A program made the translations under genes and the position numbers. Positions 16,841-19,152 of a DNA stretch of 19,152 nt are shown one piece after another. The first letter of the stretch is position 1; every line of letters starts with the position of its first letter. The stretch comes from Thalassiosira profunda (taxonomy: Eukaryota; Bacillariophyta; Thalassiosirophyceae; Thalassiosirales; Thalassiosiraceae): the NCBI GenBank assembly GCA_036939355.1, contig JALLAP010000140.1, positions 1 to 19,152 on the forward strand, read 5' to 3'. Below the pieces are notes generated by a model. It saw only the letters and a list, made by a program, of their open reading frames with translations. It was not told the DNA's origin and ran no database searches.

Positions 16841-17027
16841 AGTAGTGAAATAGCAATGCCTCACTAGATAAGCAATACATCTATCCTCCTCCTCGTCTCG
16901 TCCCTCTCCTTGCGCTCTCCTTCCATTGTTCCGTTCTAGAAGCTTTCTGGCCACTTCTCAAAGGCTGCGCTCTTATATCCAAACCCCTGCGATTAATAGC
17001 TAGAGTCCACATATGTTGTCGCAACAT

Positions 17028-18126
17028 TCACGCCCTGATCCGCTCACGTGCGCAACGAATAGTCTCGTACCTGAGCTGCTGTGCGAGCATCGAGACACAA
17101 CTGGCATTTCGTTTGGAGGAGAAGAGCCACCTTCCATTGCGGGTGCAGACGTCAGCGCTCGTTGCCGAATAATACGTCCAGTTGGCATGCTCCTCCCAAG
17201 ACACTCTGCGCTGCTGTGAGCTGCGTGCACGACGAACCTTCCTTTGGTCAATGGCCCACTTCACTTCTTTGAGATCTGCATCATCCAGGATCTGTTTGAG
17301 GGCTGTCAAATCTACCGTTGATTTGTTCAAGAATGTCATCGCTTCTTTCAGCAGCAGCAACCCACTACTGGCCGGAAGGAATAGCCAGATCAGACCCAAC
17401 CCCACGTCATTTTCCCAGAATTCTTCCTCCTCCCAATCCTCCTCTTCTCGACGATCGCTACGAACACGCTGGACGTCATTGCGAGTCATACACAGCCTGA
17501 GGTCTATCTGGCCCTCACGGTCTCGCAGGGGCTCTTCTTCGACGTAGTTGTAGCCTGTCTCCCAGTCATGACCCGGAGAGTTACAGTCGCATGCAGTTGT
17601 AGTCGCCCCACCTCGAGCGCCACAAGCGTAACAGAACCTATAGCCACAGAGACATTCCATCATGTCGCACCCATCTACCTTCTGAATGCGAGCACCGCAC
17701 GCCCCACACAGCTTTGTCTGCTCGTTCAGCCAGTGCAACGTGAGCTCGTCGACTGCGTCATCCGCACTCAGCTCGAACGTGAACGTCTCTCGCGGCTGAA
17801 AGGGCCGCCCCAGTACCGCNGTCGACTGCGTCATCCGCACTCAGCTCGAACGTGAACGTCTCTCGCGGCTGAAAGGGCCGCCCCAGTACCGCTCGCACAT
17901 CGCCTTCAGCCACGGTCGAACGACAGAACGGGCACGAAGGAGGCACGGTTTGGCCGGACGCCTCCTCTTTCTCGAACCAGCGAACGAGGCAGGATTGGCA
18001 ACTGCGATGGCTACAGCCGGTCAAGGTGACAACACCGTCTTGCTGCTCCTCGTAGCACAAGTTACAGACCGGCTCAGCAGTGGCGACGACTTCCATGACT
18101 GCGGTGGTTGCGTCGGGCTTGGACAT
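17028..18126 (-). CDS. RING plus Rcat-like zinc-binding protein, probable E3 ligase without a clear IBR (frame interrupted by an assembly duplication)
   Basis: The start is taken as ATG at 18126; the longer open frame to 18327 would overlap the NMNAT-like gene's 3' end. Collapsing the duplication around the N at 17820 gives 341 aa. RING1 at 21-68 is a classic C3HC4 (C21NLC24 ... C38SH40 ... C43QSC46 ... C65PFC68). Rcat-like residues are at 116-144 (CGAC ... VDGC129DMMECLCGYRFCYAC), with C129 in the position of the RBR catalytic Cys. The 47 residues between them contain no Cys, so the IBR zinc domain of a normal RBR is absent. After CDCNSPGHDW there is an acidic stretch (200-216) and a hydrophobic segment (about 217-236, VGLGLIWLFLPASSGLLLLK) that may be a membrane anchor. 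A possible 84-bp 3' intron (donor CAG|GTACGA at 17070, acceptor CGCAG at 16987) would give a different C-terminus ending at 16881. Confidence 0.75.
17748..17892. other. Assembly artefact: exact 72-bp duplication around an N
   Basis: Bases 17748-17819 and 17821-17892 are identical and separated by the N at 17820, inside the RING-Rcat gene between its two zinc domains. Collapsing one copy joins GDVRAVLGRPF to DELTLHWLNEQ in one frame. Confidence 0.92.
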
Positions 18127-18259
18127 CGCCAACGTTTCCTTTGGCTCTGGGTGAGAGTGCTTAGTCGCATTCGTTTCACCCCCCTGAAAAACTATCCACA
18201 GGACGATGCCTGTCGACTGAAATGATGGATGCGACTTGCTCAAACAGATGATTGCAGCT

Positions 18260-19152
18260 TCACTCCGCGTGCTCTGATGAAAACGAATATGAGTACATCC
18301 GATTCTGCTGCAAGTACTCCAAGACATTACTCGAGAGCATCGCCTTCAGTTCCGCTTCATCGGTGGATCTCCGCACCGCCGACGAGGACACGTCCGACAG
18401 CGCTGGTATCTGAATCAATTGAATTGAAGGGTGTGCATTGTCCGGTTGCCACTTTGCAATGCTCTCGCGAAGCAATCGATCTCTTTCCAAAGCATTACCC
18501 CCGCCAGCGTCGCTTTCTCTTCGGCGAAACACTATCATCCGGCGCCCCACCAGATTGATCACATCGTCGGTGCGCCTCCACTTTCCGCTTGCCAAATCTA
18601 TAAACGTGTCCGCCCCGAGGGCCAGTGTAAAGTCTACATCTGGTTCGTCTTTGGTGAGCATGTCCAAAAGATCCGCGGTTCCGATCCGTATGGTTGCTTT
18701 TTCTTCGTCGCATCTATGCATCGATGTTGAAGGATTGCATGGTGCATGGGCTGTTGTGAGCAATCATAAAATAGATGCACTTTGTAGTCCCATTAAATAG
18801 ATGCAAGACATCACTCACAGCCCCTCCGACGCCCTTTCAAAGCATATCCTCTCGGCCTCCGACACCACCACCTTGGGCACGTCCCGGAAGAGCAGTTGGC
18901 ACATCTCCACGCGCACTCGGAACGGCGCTTGTTTTCCCCGCTTGTTCTATTGCAATGGTATAAAAAGGTGCACATTGATTAAATGAGAGCCGAGGCAGAA
19001 GCACATGCACTCATGTTGCACCGATCCTCACCCCGAACATGTGCCGGTAGACGGGCAAGATGCGGACCTCGTCGAAGTCCATCGCCGCGAGGTGCGCCGC
19101 GATGCCGAGGTGCCCGCCCTCCCCGGTGGGCGGGTCGGCCGACGTCCCGAAG
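18260..19152 (-). CDS. Nicotinamide/nicotinate mononucleotide adenylyltransferase (NAD synthesis), cut by the right edge
   Basis: Three exons are visible: window edge-19032, 18946-18819 and 18713-18260. Intron A (85 bp) joins RHMFG|NKRGKQAP, phase 0 (donor GTGAGG, acceptor AATAG). Intron B (105 bp; GTGAGT, GCATAG) joins RASEG|L|CDEEKA, phase 2. The first exon carries the nucleotidyltransferase entry motif FGTSADPPTGEGGHLGI, a (T/H)xGH-type ATP site, then VRILPVYRHMF. Exon 2 has VRVEMCQLLF and VVVSEAER. Exon 3 has the core block LALGADTFIDLASGKWRR and the second ATP motif IPALSDVSSSAVRR, before a normal C-terminus. The family transfers AMP from ATP to NMN or NaMN to make NAD or its deamido form; which substrate is preferred cannot be told. 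The N-terminus lies beyond the window, probably only a short part. It is upstream of, and on the same strand as, the RING-Rcat gene, with 133 bp between. Confidence 0.87.

Noticed and set aside
12308..17892. The 72-bp repeats as true tandem duplications or mobile-element target sites
   Set aside because: All have the same length, a single N in the middle, and restore the reading frame when collapsed. Assembly overlap explains all four.
18127..18327. N-terminal extension of the RING-Rcat protein to 18327
   Set aside because: The extra frame has no intervening ATG and would overlap the end of the NMN adenylyltransferase gene. The Met at 18126 lies 20 residues before the RING.

Overview
The window looks like nuclear DNA from a stramenopile microalga, most probably a diatom (a centric, Thalassiosira-like species is my best guess; this is inference, no search was run). 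Reasons: GC-rich coding DNA, short GT-AG introns (69-105 bp, one of 291 bp) with GTAAGT/GTGAGT-type donors, and gene types common in these algae: single-pass membrane LRR and von Willebrand A (vWA) proteins with long Ser/Thr/Pro-rich or acidic cytoplasmic tails, and secreted 2-oxoglutarate oxygenases fused to ankyrin repeats. There is no operon structure and I see no rRNA, tRNA, CRISPR or intact mobile element.

Ten genes are supported. From left to right: a small secreted protein cut by the left edge (-, spliced); a secreted 2OG-Fe(II) oxygenase-ankyrin protein (+); a secreted Cys-rich, PAN-like protein in three exons (-); a close paralogue of the oxygenase-ankyrin protein (+); a membrane-anchored vWA protein (-); an F-box protein (+); a membrane-anchored leucine-rich-repeat protein (-); an RBR-type (RING-between-RING) E3 ligase (+); a second RING/Rcat protein (-); and an NMN/NaMN adenylyltransferase of NAD synthesis cut by the right edge (-, at least three exons). 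Strands alternate strictly except for the last gene. Convergent gaps are short (109-352 bp) and divergent gaps are long (685-1769 bp), so promoters sit in the divergent gaps.

Two functional themes can be inferred. Five genes encode secreted or cell-surface proteins (two oxygenase-ankyrin proteins, the Cys-rich protein, the vWA protein and the LRR protein), plus the small secreted protein at the left edge. Three genes near the right end belong to ubiquitin signalling (F-box, RBR, RING-Rcat). Nothing in the sequence proves that they work together.

Four single N bases (12380, 15800, 16420, 17820) are each flanked by a 72-bp direct repeat. These are almost certainly unmerged contig ends, and three of them break real genes (F-box, RBR, RING-Rcat). 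Collapsing one copy restores each reading frame, so those genes are annotated as intact.

The most interesting non-coding signal is a diverged duplication at 11167-11295 and 11491-11612. Each copy carries a GC-rich hairpin with nearly the same 8-nt loop but a different, still paired, outer stem.
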